Source: Neorhizobium sp. NCHU2750
Lineage (GTDB): Bacteria; Pseudomonadota; Alphaproteobacteria; Rhizobiales; Rhizobiaceae
Reading direction: 5' to 3'
Length of the DNA: 64,000 nt
Assembly: GCF_003597675.1 (NCBI RefSeq)
Contig: NZ_CP030827.1
Coordinates: 2,232,001-2,296,000 of the forward strand
This document shows positions 35,242 to 44,523 of this stretch, piece by piece (position 1 is the first letter of the stretch; every line of letters starts with the position of its first letter). The position numbers and the translations under genes are program-made. Under the pieces are notes generated by a model. The model saw only the letters and a program-made list of their open reading frames with translations. It ran no database searches and was not told the DNA's origin.

Positions 35242-36794
35242 GCCATCCGCTCCTTCAGCCAGTCTCGGGCAATCGCCTCGTCCTCTGGCCCGATGCCGTG
35301 ATTGGTATCGAGCACCCTGGTCGTCAGCTCTGCCCCCGCCGAGCGCAGCCGGTCTTCCAGCTCGCCCGCCAACGGACCATAGAAATCGTCGGTCGCGCTC
35401 AGCGACAGAACCTGCACGCCGGAAAAATCGACTGTCGGCCGTGCCTCCAGCACGTTCATCGAGCGCAACAGCACCGCCCTGGCGATCACCTCCGGCCGAA
35501 GCTGCATCACGGCACCCAGCATATTGCCGCCATTCGAATAGCCGACGAATGCGATACGGGCGAGATCGGCCCCATAGGCCGGTCCGATATCCTCGATGAA
35601 GGCGACGAAGGCCTCGACCTCCGAGGCAATCTCCTTCTGGTCGAATGTCGTCTGGCTAAAGCGGCGGAAGAAGCGCGGAGAGCCCTCGTCGGTGGAACGC
35701 CCCCGCAGGCCGATCAGCATCGCATTCGGTGCCGCCTTGCGCCCGAAGGGCAGCATCGCCGTCTCGTTGGCACCGCTGCCATGCAGCAGAACCAGCGTCG
35801 TCCCGTCCCAGTTTTCCGGCATATGGACGCGATGCACGAATGGTAGGTCGCGATAGATGACCCGCTCTTCGCCCGGCAGGCCGAATTGCGGCAGCATCAC
35901 CTTCAGCGCCTCGTGATCGGCCTTGAAATGCTTTGGAATGAAAAGTTCAGACCCGAGCGTTTCGAGAGGCTCGTCGGCGGTAAAGCCCGGCGCATCGGTC
36001 GCCACCTCGATCAGCGTCCCGCCCGGCTCGCGCACATAGAGCGAATAGAAATAATGCCGGTCATGGACATTGATGTCGCCGGCATTCTCGGCTTGAAGCG
36101 CCTTGTGGAGATCATCGACCGCCTCGCGGCTTACCGCACGCACCGCCACATGGTCGATCGTCCCGGTCCCCGGTGCCGCCGTCCAGAACCCGCCGGCATT
36201 CCTCACATCGATGATCTGGCCGCTCTCCGACGTGAGCCGCTGCACCGCGCCTTCGACCGAGCCGGGCACGAAACCCGTATGCCGTTCCAGGAAGGCCGCC
36301 GTCTCATCCGCCTTTTCCGAAAGGATGGTCGCGCCGCGAATGCCGCGGATCGCATCGGCCTGCCCAATGCCGCCCTCGCTCCACCACACCCAGTCGTCAT
36401 AGGCATCGACACCCACCAGCTTGACGATGATCCCGTCGGGATCGGTCAGCCTCAGCACCGGCTCGCCGAATTCCTGGCTCGGCCCGGTCATCTTCACATT
36501 GCAGGCGAGCGCCCTTGTCAGCCAGAAGCCGATCGCTTCGCGGTCGACGGCAAAGCTGATCTCGCTCGGCGCCCCATGCCCGACACGCCCAAGCGACCCG
36601 TCTTCCCAGGCCAGAAACGTGACCAGCGAACCGGGTGTCGCAGCCCCGTCGCCATAAAACAGGTGCAGCTGCTGCGCATCCTCGAAACCGGCCGTCCGCT
36701 TGACCAGCCGAAGTCCCAGAAAGCCGACATAGAAATCGACATTCGCCTGGATCTTTCGCGTGATGGCCGTGATGTGGTGAATGCCGCTGGTCAT
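35238..36794 (-). CDS. Fusion of VOC ring-cleaving dioxygenase (MhqO-like) and MhqD-like esterase
   Basis: 518 residues in two enzymes. Residues about 1-310 hold two vicinal-oxygen-chelate repeats. The metal ligand histidine is in GIHHITAIT, the second-repeat histidine in TIDHVAVRAV, and the glutamate in GGTLIEVATD. This is an MhqO/LinE-type ring-cleaving dioxygenase for hydroquinone-like compounds. Residues about 315-518 are an alpha/beta hydrolase of the MhqD/carboxylesterase type, with LVLLHGSGANETAM, nucleophile elbow VGYSNGGN, an aspartate in SATDDFYGP and histidine in DTNHGIGPED. In Bacillus the two functions are separate genes of the quinone-stress regulon. Here they share one chain; no stop codon or frameshift separates them. 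It is coupled to the ROK kinase gene. Confidence 0.88.
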   Translation of the reverse strand: MTSGIHHITAITRKIQANVDFYVGFLGLRLVKRTAGFEDAQQLHLFYGDGAATPGSLVTFLAWEDGSLGRVGHGAPSEISFAVDREAIGFWLTRALACNVKMTGPSQEFGEPVLRLTDPDGIIVKLVGVDAYDDWVWWSEGGIGQADAIRGIRGATILSEKADETAAFLERHTGFVPGSVEGAVQRLTSESGQIIDVRNAGGFWTAAPGTGTIDHVAVRAVSREAVDDLHKALQAENAGDINVHDRHYFYSLYVREPGGTLIEVATDAPGFTADEPLETLGSELFIPKHFKADHEALKVMLPQFGLPGEERVIYRDLPFVHRVHMPENWDGTTLVLLHGSGANETAMLPFGRKAAPNAMLIGLRGRSTDEGSPRFFRRFSQTTFDQKEIASEVEAFVAFIEDIGPAYGADLARIAFVGYSNGGNMLGAVMQLRPEVIARAVLLRSMNVLEARPTVDFSGVQVLSLSATDDFYGPLAGELEDRLRSAGAELTTRVLDTNHGIGPEDEAIARDWLKERMA

Positions 36795-36828
36795 GATACC
36801 TCTGCCTGCTGTTATTTCGGCCAGTCTT

Positions 36829-37977
36829 TTATTTGGGCTCGAGCGACATCATCAGGTTCGCCAGAAGCGCCGTGCGCGGCGCAAGGCTGCTGACGAAAAT
36901 GTATTCGTCGAACGTATGGGCGCCTGCGCCATCCGCACCGAGCCCGTCCAGCGTCGGCACGCCGAGTGCTGCGGTAAAATTGCCGTCCGAGCCGCCACCG
37001 GTCGATACGCCGACAAGCGTGATCCCGAGTTCGGCGGCAATCTCCGAAGCCGCGTCGAACAGCTTCACACCCTCTTCCGACTGGGCGAAGGGCGGCCGGT
37101 TCATCTGGCCGTTGATCTCGAAGGTGATATCCGGATCGACCGGCTTCATCGCTGCGATCTTGCCCGTGATTTCCGTCGCGGCTGCGCCATCCGGCACGCG
37201 CACATCCACCAGCATCCGGCATTCCGCCGGGACGGTATTGCGGCCCGTGCCGCCATGGATCGTGCCGACCGTGACACTCACGCCGCGCTCCGCATCATTG
37301 AGCGCCTCGAGATCGAGCACCAGCCGGGCTGCCGCGCGAATGGCGCTGCGTCCATCCTGCGGCCGCGTGCCGGCATGCGAGGCGCGGCCGCGAATGACGA
37401 TGTCGTACATGGCTACACCCTTGCGGGCGATGACAATCTTGCCGCCGTCGCGGGCAGGCTCGACGACCAGCGAATAGCCGGCGCTTGCCGCAAGCTTTTC
37501 CATGAAGGCGCGCGACGAAATGCTGCCGATCTCCTCATCCGGCACGAAGACCAGATCGATCGGCATCCGGCTGCCCTTGGCGACCGCGATCTTCAGAGCC
37601 TCCAGCGCCAGAAGCGCGCCGGACTTCATGTCATAGATACCCGGCCCGTACAGCCTGTCGCCATCACGCTTCAGAGGCAATTGCTTGGCGATCACCCCAT
37701 TCGCATGCACGGTATCGAGATGCGCCAGAACCAGCACCGTCTTCTCGTTGCTGCCTTCCGCCCGCGGCGAGCGGACGGCGAGAATATCGCCAAGCCCGAG
37801 CGTGCCCGGCAACCGCTCGACATCGAGCGAGGCCGCCTTGGCAAGCTGTTCGACATGATCCGCCAGCCGGTTGACGGCAGCGGCGTCATGGGATGGTGTC
37901 TCGATCTCGACCCAGCGGACGAGTTCTTCCAGAATGGCCTTGTCATCGATATCTTCTGCGGAAACGGAAATGGTCAT
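36829..37977 (-). CDS. M20-family metallopeptidase (carboxypeptidase G2-like)
   Basis: 382-residue zinc peptidase. Metal ligands are visible in VLVLAHLDTVHANG, YGPGIYDMKSG (bridging aspartate), and FVPDEEIGS (catalytic glutamate and ligand glutamate). A dimerisation domain spans about 180-290 with GRASHAGTRPQDG, and the last ligand histidine is in GAGAHTFDEY. Probable role: removal of C-terminal glutamate from peptides or folates, or hydrolysis of an N-acyl amino acid. No signal peptide is seen. The start ATG at 37977 has GAGGT nine bases upstream. It lies 34 bases before the fusion gene and may head its operon. Confidence 0.88.
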   Translation of the reverse strand: MTISVSAEDIDDKAILEELVRWVEIETPSHDAAAVNRLADHVEQLAKAASLDVERLPGTLGLGDILAVRSPRAEGSNEKTVLVLAHLDTVHANGVIAKQLPLKRDGDRLYGPGIYDMKSGALLALEALKIAVAKGSRMPIDLVFVPDEEIGSISSRAFMEKLAASAGYSLVVEPARDGGKIVIARKGVAMYDIVIRGRASHAGTRPQDGRSAIRAAARLVLDLEALNDAERGVSVTVGTIHGGTGRNTVPAECRMLVDVRVPDGAAATEITGKIAAMKPVDPDITFEINGQMNRPPFAQSEEGVKLFDAASEIAAELGITLVGVSTGGGSDGNFTAALGVPTLDGLGADGAGAHTFDEYIFVSSLAPRTALLANLMMSLEPK

Positions 37978-38057
37978 CGAAATTACCTCTGAAATGTCAC
38001 GCACTTGCTGACCGGACTATAACGCCGAACGCCCGGCGGGCAACGGCCTCTTGCCCG

Positions 38058-38666
38058 TCACTTGCCTTCGTTCACCAGATTGAGAATGAGCTGGTGGACA
38101 TTGCCGCCATCGTTCATCTCCACCTTGTCATAGTCCCGGTGCCGCTCGCGGTTGCGCCTGGAGATCTCGCCGAGCTTCGCCGTCAATTCCTGCCTTATCT
38201 TCTGGCATTTCGGATCGTCCGGCACCGACAGGCCGACACTGACCGCCTCGATCTCCCTGACCATCTCGACGATCATCTCGCCATGATGCCGCTCGTGCCG
38301 GCGCACGCCATCGGCGAACACCTGCCACTTCGCCTTCATACTGTCGGCAATCCTGCCCGCCTTCGGCAGGATATAGATGAGCGTCAGGCTGGGCCTTGCC
38401 GACGTGAGCACACAGGCACCATCCGGCTGAGGCTCGTATTTGCGGGACCACAGCAGCTTGAAATCGGTATAGGCAATGGTTCTCACCCCGCCGCCGATCG
38501 ACGGTCCTTTTTCGCCGATCTGCGAATAAAGCTCGATGCCCGAGGAACCGTTCACTGTATAGGTCTTCACCTGCTCGACCGGCGCCCAGTCGTCCGCCGC
38601 CGCAGAAGACACGAACACCAGAAGAAACAGCCCCACCGACACAATCGTCTTCAATGTCTCTCGCAC
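38058..38666 (-). CDS. DUF922 family predicted secreted zinc peptidase
   Basis: 202-residue exported protein. An N-terminal signal segment (TIVSVGLFLLVFVSSAAADD) is followed by a DUF922 domain. The putative metal site is RRHERHHGEMI, an HExxH-like stretch (HERHH) in which the central glutamate is followed by RHH, as is usual for DUF922. Mature length is about 175 residues with two cysteines. The substrate is unknown. I take the GTG at 38666 because it begins right at the signal peptide with GGGGAA upstream; a longer ATG form from 38750 would bury the signal 28 residues in. Confidence 0.75.
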   Translation of the reverse strand: MRETLKTIVSVGLFLLVFVSSAAADDWAPVEQVKTYTVNGSSGIELYSQIGEKGPSIGGGVRTIAYTDFKLLWSRKYEPQPDGACVLTSARPSLTLIYILPKAGRIADSMKAKWQVFADGVRRHERHHGEMIVEMVREIEAVSVGLSVPDDPKCQKIRQELTAKLGEISRRNRERHRDYDKVEMNDGGNVHQLILNLVNEGK

Positions 38667-38831
38667 ACCAGTTCCCCGCGCATTTTTCAGTTCGTCGTAA
38701 AGCCTCGGCCCATCCCTTTCAACGCAAAGATGCGGCAACCGCGTCACCACGGCTTATGTCGCAGGCAATCGCGCTGTGCCATAACACCGCCACCGACGTT
38801 TCATCGATCGGCGGGTGACAAGGAGGAGAAC

Positions 38832-38842
38832 TTGTCATACAT
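38832..38842. promoter_or_regulatory. Possible GntR/FadR-type half-matching operator upstream of gntR
   Basis: TTGTCATACAT matches the FadR-subfamily pattern TNGTNNNACNA at all but the last position. It lies 74 bases before the GntR gene start, so autoregulation is possible. The better match is at 39693-39703. Confidence 0.4.
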
Positions 38843-38915
38843 CTTACGGAAATGTGCGAACCACCTCGCCAGCTCCGAAGATTTGGGCGATAAGTTGGAG
38901 GAAGGAAACAGACCC

Positions 38916-39668
38916 ATGAACGAGGAGCTCAAGCTGGATACGATCGGCTTCCCAAAGACCCGCGCCACGCAATTGAGCGATACGCTGCGCCAGGCAATCG
39001 CCGATGGCCAGTTTCCGCCCGGATCCCGTCTTCCCAGCGAAGCGCAGCTGACCCAGACGCATGGCGTCAGCCGGACCGTGGTGCGCGAAGCGATCGCCGC
39101 ATTGCGCTCCGACAGGCTGGTGGAAGCCCGCCAGGGTGCCGGCGTCTTCGTGCTGCAGGCAACGCCATCCCCTCCACCTTTCAACCTGTCGCTCGGCCAT
39201 ATCGATCTCGCCCGCGTATCCTCGATGATCGAACTGCTCGAATTGCGGACCGCCGTGGAGGTCGAATCAGCCGGACTTGCGGCGCTTCGGCGCTCTCCGG
39301 CACAGGAAGAGGTCATTATCGACCGCCATTATGCGGTGAGAGCCAGCCTCGATGCCAACCAGCCGACCAGCGAGGCGGATTTCGCCCTTCACCTCGCTAT
39401 CGCCGATGCCACCAACAATCCGCGCTTTCGCGAATTCCTGACGATGATCGGCCGCAATGTCATTCCCCGTGCGGCCTTGCGCGGCGACCACGATGACGCC
39501 GACCAGTCCGCCTATATCAATCTGCTGGTCGAAGAGCATCAGGCCATCGTCGATGCCATTTCGGATGGCGACGAGGAAGGCGCCCGCGAGGCCATGCGCA
39601 AGCACCTCAGGGGAAGCCAGTTGCGATACAGAAATCTGCTGCGCGCGATACGAGAAGATAACAGATAA
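38916..39668 (+). CDS. GntR-family (FadR subfamily) regulator of the hexarate cluster
   Basis: 250-residue repressor. The N-terminal winged helix has LRQAIADGQFPPGSRLPSEA and the recognition region GVSRTVVREAIAALRSD (residues about 50-66). The C-terminal all-helical FCD ligand domain (about 95-240) has ELLELRTAVEVESAGLAALR, FHLAIADATNNP-like spacing (ALHLAIADATNNPRF) and EEHQAIVDAISDGD, with the metal-binding histidines of the FadR group. The ATG at 38916 follows GGAGGAAGG. It probably senses a galactarate/glucarate-derived acid and controls kdgD-gci-gli and perhaps the TRAP genes through the site at 39693-39703. Confidence 0.9.
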   Translation: MNEELKLDTIGFPKTRATQLSDTLRQAIADGQFPPGSRLPSEAQLTQTHGVSRTVVREAIAALRSDRLVEARQGAGVFVLQATPSPPPFNLSLGHIDLARVSSMIELLELRTAVEVESAGLAALRRSPAQEEVIIDRHYAVRASLDANQPTSEADFALHLAIADATNNPRFREFLTMIGRNVIPRAALRGDHDDADQSAYINLLVEEHQAIVDAISDGDEEGAREAMRKHLRGSQLRYRNLLRAIREDNR

Positions 39669-40651
<983 letters not shown>

Positions 40652-40652
<1 letters not shown>

Positions 40653-41800
40653 TGAAGATCGTTGCGGTTCGCACCCACTTGCTGGAGCACAGGCTCGACG
40701 TCGCGTTCGAAAGCGCTTCCATGCGCTTCGACCGGCGCGCGCATGTGCTCGTCGAGATCGAGTGCGACGACGGGACGATCGGCTGGGGCGAATGCCTCGG
40801 CCCCGCCAGGCCCAATGCCGCCGTCGTCGCCACCTATGCCAACTGGCTCATCGGCGAAAACCCGCTGGAAACCGAAAAGATTTGGGCAAGGCTGTATAAC
40901 GCCTTGCGCGATCAGGGCCAGCGCGGCCTGACTGTCACTGCCCTTTCGGGCATCGACATCGCGCTCTGGGACATCAAGGGCAAGCATTTCGGCGTCCCGG
41001 TCTCGATCCTGCTCGGCGGCCGTTTCCGCGAAGAAATTCGCGCCTACGCCACCGGCAGCTTCAAGCGCGACGGCGTCGATCGTGTCGAGGACAATGCGGC
41101 GGACGTTGCCCGTTATCGCACTGAGGGCTTTCACGCCACCAAGATCAAGATCGGCTTCGGTGTCGAGGAAGACCTTCGCGTCATCCGCGCCGTACGCGAT
41201 GCCGCAGGTCCCGACATGCGGCTGATGATCGACGCCAATCACGGCTACGACGCGATCGAGGCGATTAGGCTCGGCAATGCCGCAGCCGACTACGGGATCG
41301 ACTGGTTCGAGGAACCCGTCGTGCCCGAGCAGCTCGCCGCCTATCGCGAAGTTCGTGCAAAGCAGCCCATACCGGTTGCCGGCGGGGAAACCTGGCACAG
41401 CCGCTGGGGCATGCGCGAGCCGATCGAAACCCGCGCGGTCGACATCGTCCAGCCGGATCTCGCAGGCGTCGGTGGCTTCACCGAAGCCAAGCGCGTCGCC
41501 GATCTTGCGGCTCTGCACGGCGTCCGTGTCGTGCCGCATGTCTGGGGTACGGCAGTCCATATCGCCGCCGCCCTGCAATTCATGGCGGCCATGGTCCCGA
41601 GCCCGGTCCGCACCAATCCGGTCGAACCGATCCTCGAATTCGACCGTACCCACAACCCCTTCCGTCAGGCGATCGTCAAGACACCGCTCGAACATCAGCG
41701 CGGTGTCCTGCAGATCCCGAACGGCCCCGGCCTTGGTATCGAGATCAATCGCGATGCGCTGAAGGAATTCCGGATGCCCGATGAAAAGGGGATCGCCTGA
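40652..41800 (+). CDS. gci: D-galactarolactone cycloisomerase (enolase superfamily)
   Basis: 382-residue muconate-lactonizing-type enzyme. The KxK base is in FHATKIKIGFG (near 165-169). Metal ligands are in LMIDANHGYD and WFEEPVVPEQ with VAGGETWHS, and the histidine base/acid region is RVVPHVWGTAV. The protein matches the Agrobacterium Gci type, which opens D-galactaro-1,4-lactone to 3-deoxy-2-keto-hexarate; the neighbours kdgD and gli are the same as in that organism. A dehydratase role on an open-chain hexarate is the alternative. It is coupled to both neighbours by one-base overlaps (TGATG). Confidence 0.9.
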
Positions 41801-42672
41801 TGCTCGTCCGCACCCTCTCCGGTCCCGCTCCGAAAACGAAGCTGCCTGAAGGTGCGGTCGACACCCAGATGCACATGTATCTGCCCGGCTATCCGGCCCT
41901 GCCCGGCGGGCCGGGCCTGCCGGCTGGCGCCCTGCCCGATCCCGATCAGTACCGCCAGCTGATGGGCTGGCTCGGTATCAACCGGGTAATCATCACCCAG
42001 GGCAATGCGCAGCAGAAGGACAATGGCAATCTGGTCGCCTGCCTCTCGGAGATGGGCGATGTCGCCCGCGGCGTCTGCGTCATCGACGCTACGACGTCCG
42101 ATGCCGAGATGGAACGGCTTTCGGCGGCTGGCGTGGTCGGCGCCAGGATCATGGATCTGCCGGGCGGCGCCGTCGGCCTTTCCGAACTCGAGATCATCGA
42201 TGCCAAGGCCGCAGAGCACGGCTGGATGCTCGCCATCCAGTTCGATGGCAGCAACATTCTCGACCACGAACCACGCCTTGCCGCGCTCAAATCCCGCTGG
42301 TGCCTTGACCATCACGGCAAATTCTTCTGCGGCGTAACGCCCGATAGCGATGAGGTCGCTGCGGTAATGCGCCTCATGGACGCCGGCAACTTATGGTTTA
42401 AGTTCGCGGGTGTCTACGAGTCCTCAAAGTCCGGCGGCCCTGATTACGCCGACGTTGCAGCCGTGGCACGGGCGCTTGGCGCCTATGCGCCGGAACGCAT
42501 CATCTGGGGGACGAATTGGCCACACAATCTGGCTCGCGAACAGACGGATTATCCGGATGACGCGGCGCTAACCGACACAGTACTCGGCTGGCTCGAGGAC
42601 GATGCGTCCCGAAGGCTGGCTCTTGTGGATAATCCACGACAACTCTTCGGCCTGAGGCCTGGGGAGCTGTGA
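41800..42672 (+). CDS. gli: D-galactarolactone isomerase (amidohydrolase superfamily)
   Basis: 290-residue TIM-barrel protein of the amidohydrolase superfamily, COG3618 branch. The first strand reads AVDTQMHMYLPGYPA, with only one histidine of the usual HxH, and the last strand motif is RIIWGTNWPHN. In Agrobacterium the homologue interconverts D-galactaro-1,5-lactone and the 1,4-lactone, delivering substrate to Gci. Reduced metal ligands (QMHMY) fit a metal-independent isomerase. The context, immediately downstream of gci with a one-base overlap, strongly supports the assignment. The gene ends 230 bases before dctP. Confidence 0.87.
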   Translation: MLVRTLSGPAPKTKLPEGAVDTQMHMYLPGYPALPGGPGLPAGALPDPDQYRQLMGWLGINRVIITQGNAQQKDNGNLVACLSEMGDVARGVCVIDATTSDAEMERLSAAGVVGARIMDLPGGAVGLSELEIIDAKAAEHGWMLAIQFDGSNILDHEPRLAALKSRWCLDHHGKFFCGVTPDSDEVAAVMRLMDAGNLWFKFAGVYESSKSGGPDYADVAAVARALGAYAPERIIWGTNWPHNLAREQTDYPDDAALTDTVLGWLEDDASRRLALVDNPRQLFGLRPGEL

Positions 42673-42681
42673 CAGATATTC

Positions 42682-42705
42682 GACCGGGTTGAGGAAGGCC
42701 CGGTC
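42682..42705 (+). other. Stem-loop after gli
   Basis: GACCGGG (42682-42688) pairs with CCCGGTC (42699-42705) around a 10-base loop, ten bases past the gli stop codon and without a T-run. It could be a partial terminator or processing site between the enzyme genes and the TRAP transporter genes. Confidence 0.5.
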
Positions 42706-42726
42706 TTCAAGGGGAGGAGGATTTAT

Positions 42727-42786
42727 TTGACGACCGATTTTACCGAGCGCAGCCCCAGTGTGCCAAGCTCCCGGCTGGCTCGCTGA
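42727..42786 (+). CDS. Possible 19-residue peptide or gene remnant between gli and dctP
   Basis: A very strong ribosome binding site (GGGGAGGAGG, 42711-42720) is followed six bases later by a TTG that opens a 19-codon frame ending in TGA at 42784-42786. The peptide starts MTTDFTERSPSVP. The signal is unexpected in a 230-base gap. It may be a leader peptide, or the 5' scar of a deleted gene of the hexarate cluster. No function can be assigned, and the coding call is weak. Confidence 0.25.
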   Translation: MTTDFTERSPSVPSSRLAR

Positions 42787-42902
42787 CGGCAGGCCGCCGG
42801 TAACGAGGTCGCTTACCGATTAAGCAATCCACATTCGCATTTCATGCCATCTGCCGGAAATAGCCGGCCGAAACATTGTGTTTCTTTTGGGAAGGAGAAA
42901 AA

Positions 42903-43877
42903 ATGTTCCACAAAAGTCTTTTGGGTACCACGCTCGCCGGCCTTCTGGCCATCGGTGCATTTTCCACGGCGGAAGCCCGCGTCCTGCGTTCCGCAGACGT
43001 TCAGCCGCCGGATTACCCGACGGTCACCGCCGTCAAGTACATGAGCGAAGAACTCGCCAAGGCAACCGACAACAAATATACCATCAAGGTCTATCCGAAC
43101 TCGGAACTCGGCAGCGAGAAAGACACGATCGAGCAGGTCAAGCTCGGCGCGCTCGACTTCATCCGCGTCAACGCCGGAACACTGAACACGATTTGCCCGG
43201 CCATGAACGTGCCGGTCCTGCCGTTCATGTTCCACGATCAGGCGCAGATGCGCTCCGTCCTCGACGGACCGATCGGTGACCAGATCCTCAGCGATTGCGA
43301 TGCACACGGCCTGATCGGCCTCGCCTTCTACGATTCGGGTTCGCGCTCCTTCTACACCACCAAGCCGGTCCATAGCATGGCCGACTTGAAGGGCATGAAG
43401 ATCCGCGTCCAGCAGTCCGACGTCTGGGTTGCCATGATGAAGGCACTCGGCGCCAACGCCACCCCGATGGCAACCGGCGAAGTCTTCACCGGCCTCAAGA
43501 CCGGCCTGATCGACGGCGCTGAAAACAACTGGTCCAGCTTCTACAACTTCCATCACTACGAAATCGCCAAGTATTACGAGCTCAGCGAGCATTCGATGGC
43601 ACCCGACGTGCTGCTGATGTCGAAGAGGACCTATGACGGCATGAGCCCGGACGAGCAGAAGCTGGTCCGCCAGCTGGCCAAGAAGTCGGTGCCCTTCATG
43701 CGCGAGCAGTGGGATGCGATGGAAGCCAAGTCCAAGCAGAAGGTCCTCGAAGCCGGCGTCCAGGTCATCACGCTCGACAAGGCTCCCTTCGAGGAAGCCA
43801 TGAAGCCGATCTATGACCAGTTCGTCACCGATCCCAAGCTGAAGGACCTGATCGCTCAGATCAAGGCCTCGAAGTAA
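42903..43877 (+). CDS. TRAP transporter substrate-binding protein (DctP family)
   Basis: 324-residue periplasmic binding protein. A signal peptide covers residues 1-25 (MFHKSLLGTTLAGLLAIGAF, cut after AEA). DctP-family traits are KVYPNSELGSEKDTIEQVKL, VPVLPFMFHDQAQM, YDSGSRSFYTTKPV with the conserved arginine that grips the carboxylate, and GEVFTGLKTGLIDGAENNW. It should bind a hexarate or uronate, given the cluster. The ATG at 42903 follows AAGGAG. It is followed by a stem-loop and then by dctQ and dctM. Confidence 0.93.
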   Translation: MFHKSLLGTTLAGLLAIGAFSTAEARVLRSADVQPPDYPTVTAVKYMSEELAKATDNKYTIKVYPNSELGSEKDTIEQVKLGALDFIRVNAGTLNTICPAMNVPVLPFMFHDQAQMRSVLDGPIGDQILSDCDAHGLIGLAFYDSGSRSFYTTKPVHSMADLKGMKIRVQQSDVWVAMMKALGANATPMATGEVFTGLKTGLIDGAENNWSSFYNFHHYEIAKYYELSEHSMAPDVLLMSKRTYDGMSPDEQKLVRQLAKKSVPFMREQWDAMEAKSKQKVLEAGVQVITLDKAPFEEAMKPIYDQFVTDPKLKDLIAQIKASK

Positions 43878-43883
43878 CCACCA

Positions 43884-43910
43884 GGCCGGGGCGGCAGCCC
43901 CGCTCCGGCC
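43884..43910 (+). other. Stem-loop between dctP and dctQ
   Basis: GGCCGG (43884-43889) pairs with CCGGCC (43905-43910); inside, an alternative GGGGC/GCCCC pairing is possible. No T-run follows. The position just after a binding-protein gene fits an mRNA 3'-end stabiliser that raises dctP over dctQM expression. Confidence 0.6.
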
Positions 43911-43947
43911 GTCGCTTTCCCTATAAGCTATTGGGAGTAACGCTGTC

Positions 43948-44523
43948 ATGTCGCACGCGCCAGTCAGCCATGAGACATCGGGCCCAGAACCCGACAATCT
44001 CCGCACCACAGTCAACACGCCGGGCGCTCTCGGCCTCTATTTTTCCGTCAACGCCTTCCTGTCGCGTATTTGCCTGCAGGTGGCGGTTATCGGAACCCTG
44101 CTTATCGTGGCCGCCGTCCTGTACCAGATCTTCGGCCGCTACATCCTGAACGACTCGCCGGCCTGGACGGAGATTTTCGCGCTCGTCGTGATGCTCTACA
44201 CGACGTGTTTTGCAGCCGCCGTCGGCGTTCGCGACGGACGCCATATCGGCATGGATTCGCTGCTCAATCTCGCACCGCCGGTTTTCCACCTTCTGGCCGA
44301 TATCATCGTCTATCTCGGCATGATCATCTTCGGGCTCGCCATGGCCTGGAGCGGTAGCGAACTTGCCGTCGAGATGGCCCCGTATATCAATCCCGGCCTG
44401 CCGATCTCGCAAGCCTGGAGCTACGTACCTCTGGCCGTTGGCGGTCTGTTGATCGCTCTCTTTGCCGTCGAGCGGATTGTCGCCGCCGTGCTGCATATTA
44501 AGGTTATTCCGTCATGGCACTAA
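43948..44523 (+). CDS. TRAP transporter small permease (DctQ family)
   Basis: 191-residue inner-membrane protein with four helices, after an N-terminal cytoplasmic tail of about 45 residues. The DctQ pattern is visible in VLYQIFGRYILNDSPAWTEI and AAAVGVRDGRHIGMD, where tryptophan/glutamate and the charged loop contact DctM. It forms the membrane complex with the large subunit and works with the DctP-type protein upstream, driven by a sodium or proton gradient. Its last ten bases overlap the start of dctM. Confidence 0.92.
   Translation: MSHAPVSHETSGPEPDNLRTTVNTPGALGLYFSVNAFLSRICLQVAVIGTLLIVAAVLYQIFGRYILNDSPAWTEIFALVVMLYTTCFAAAVGVRDGRHIGMDSLLNLAPPVFHLLADIIVYLGMIIFGLAMAWSGSELAVEMAPYINPGLPISQAWSYVPLAVGGLLIALFAVERIVAAVLHIKVIPSWH

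Noticed and set aside
37893..38915. Long upstream extension of the GntR regulator frame
   Set aside because: It overlaps the DUF922 gene and the M20 gene start on the other strand; the regulator begins at the ATG at 38916 with GGAGGAAGG.
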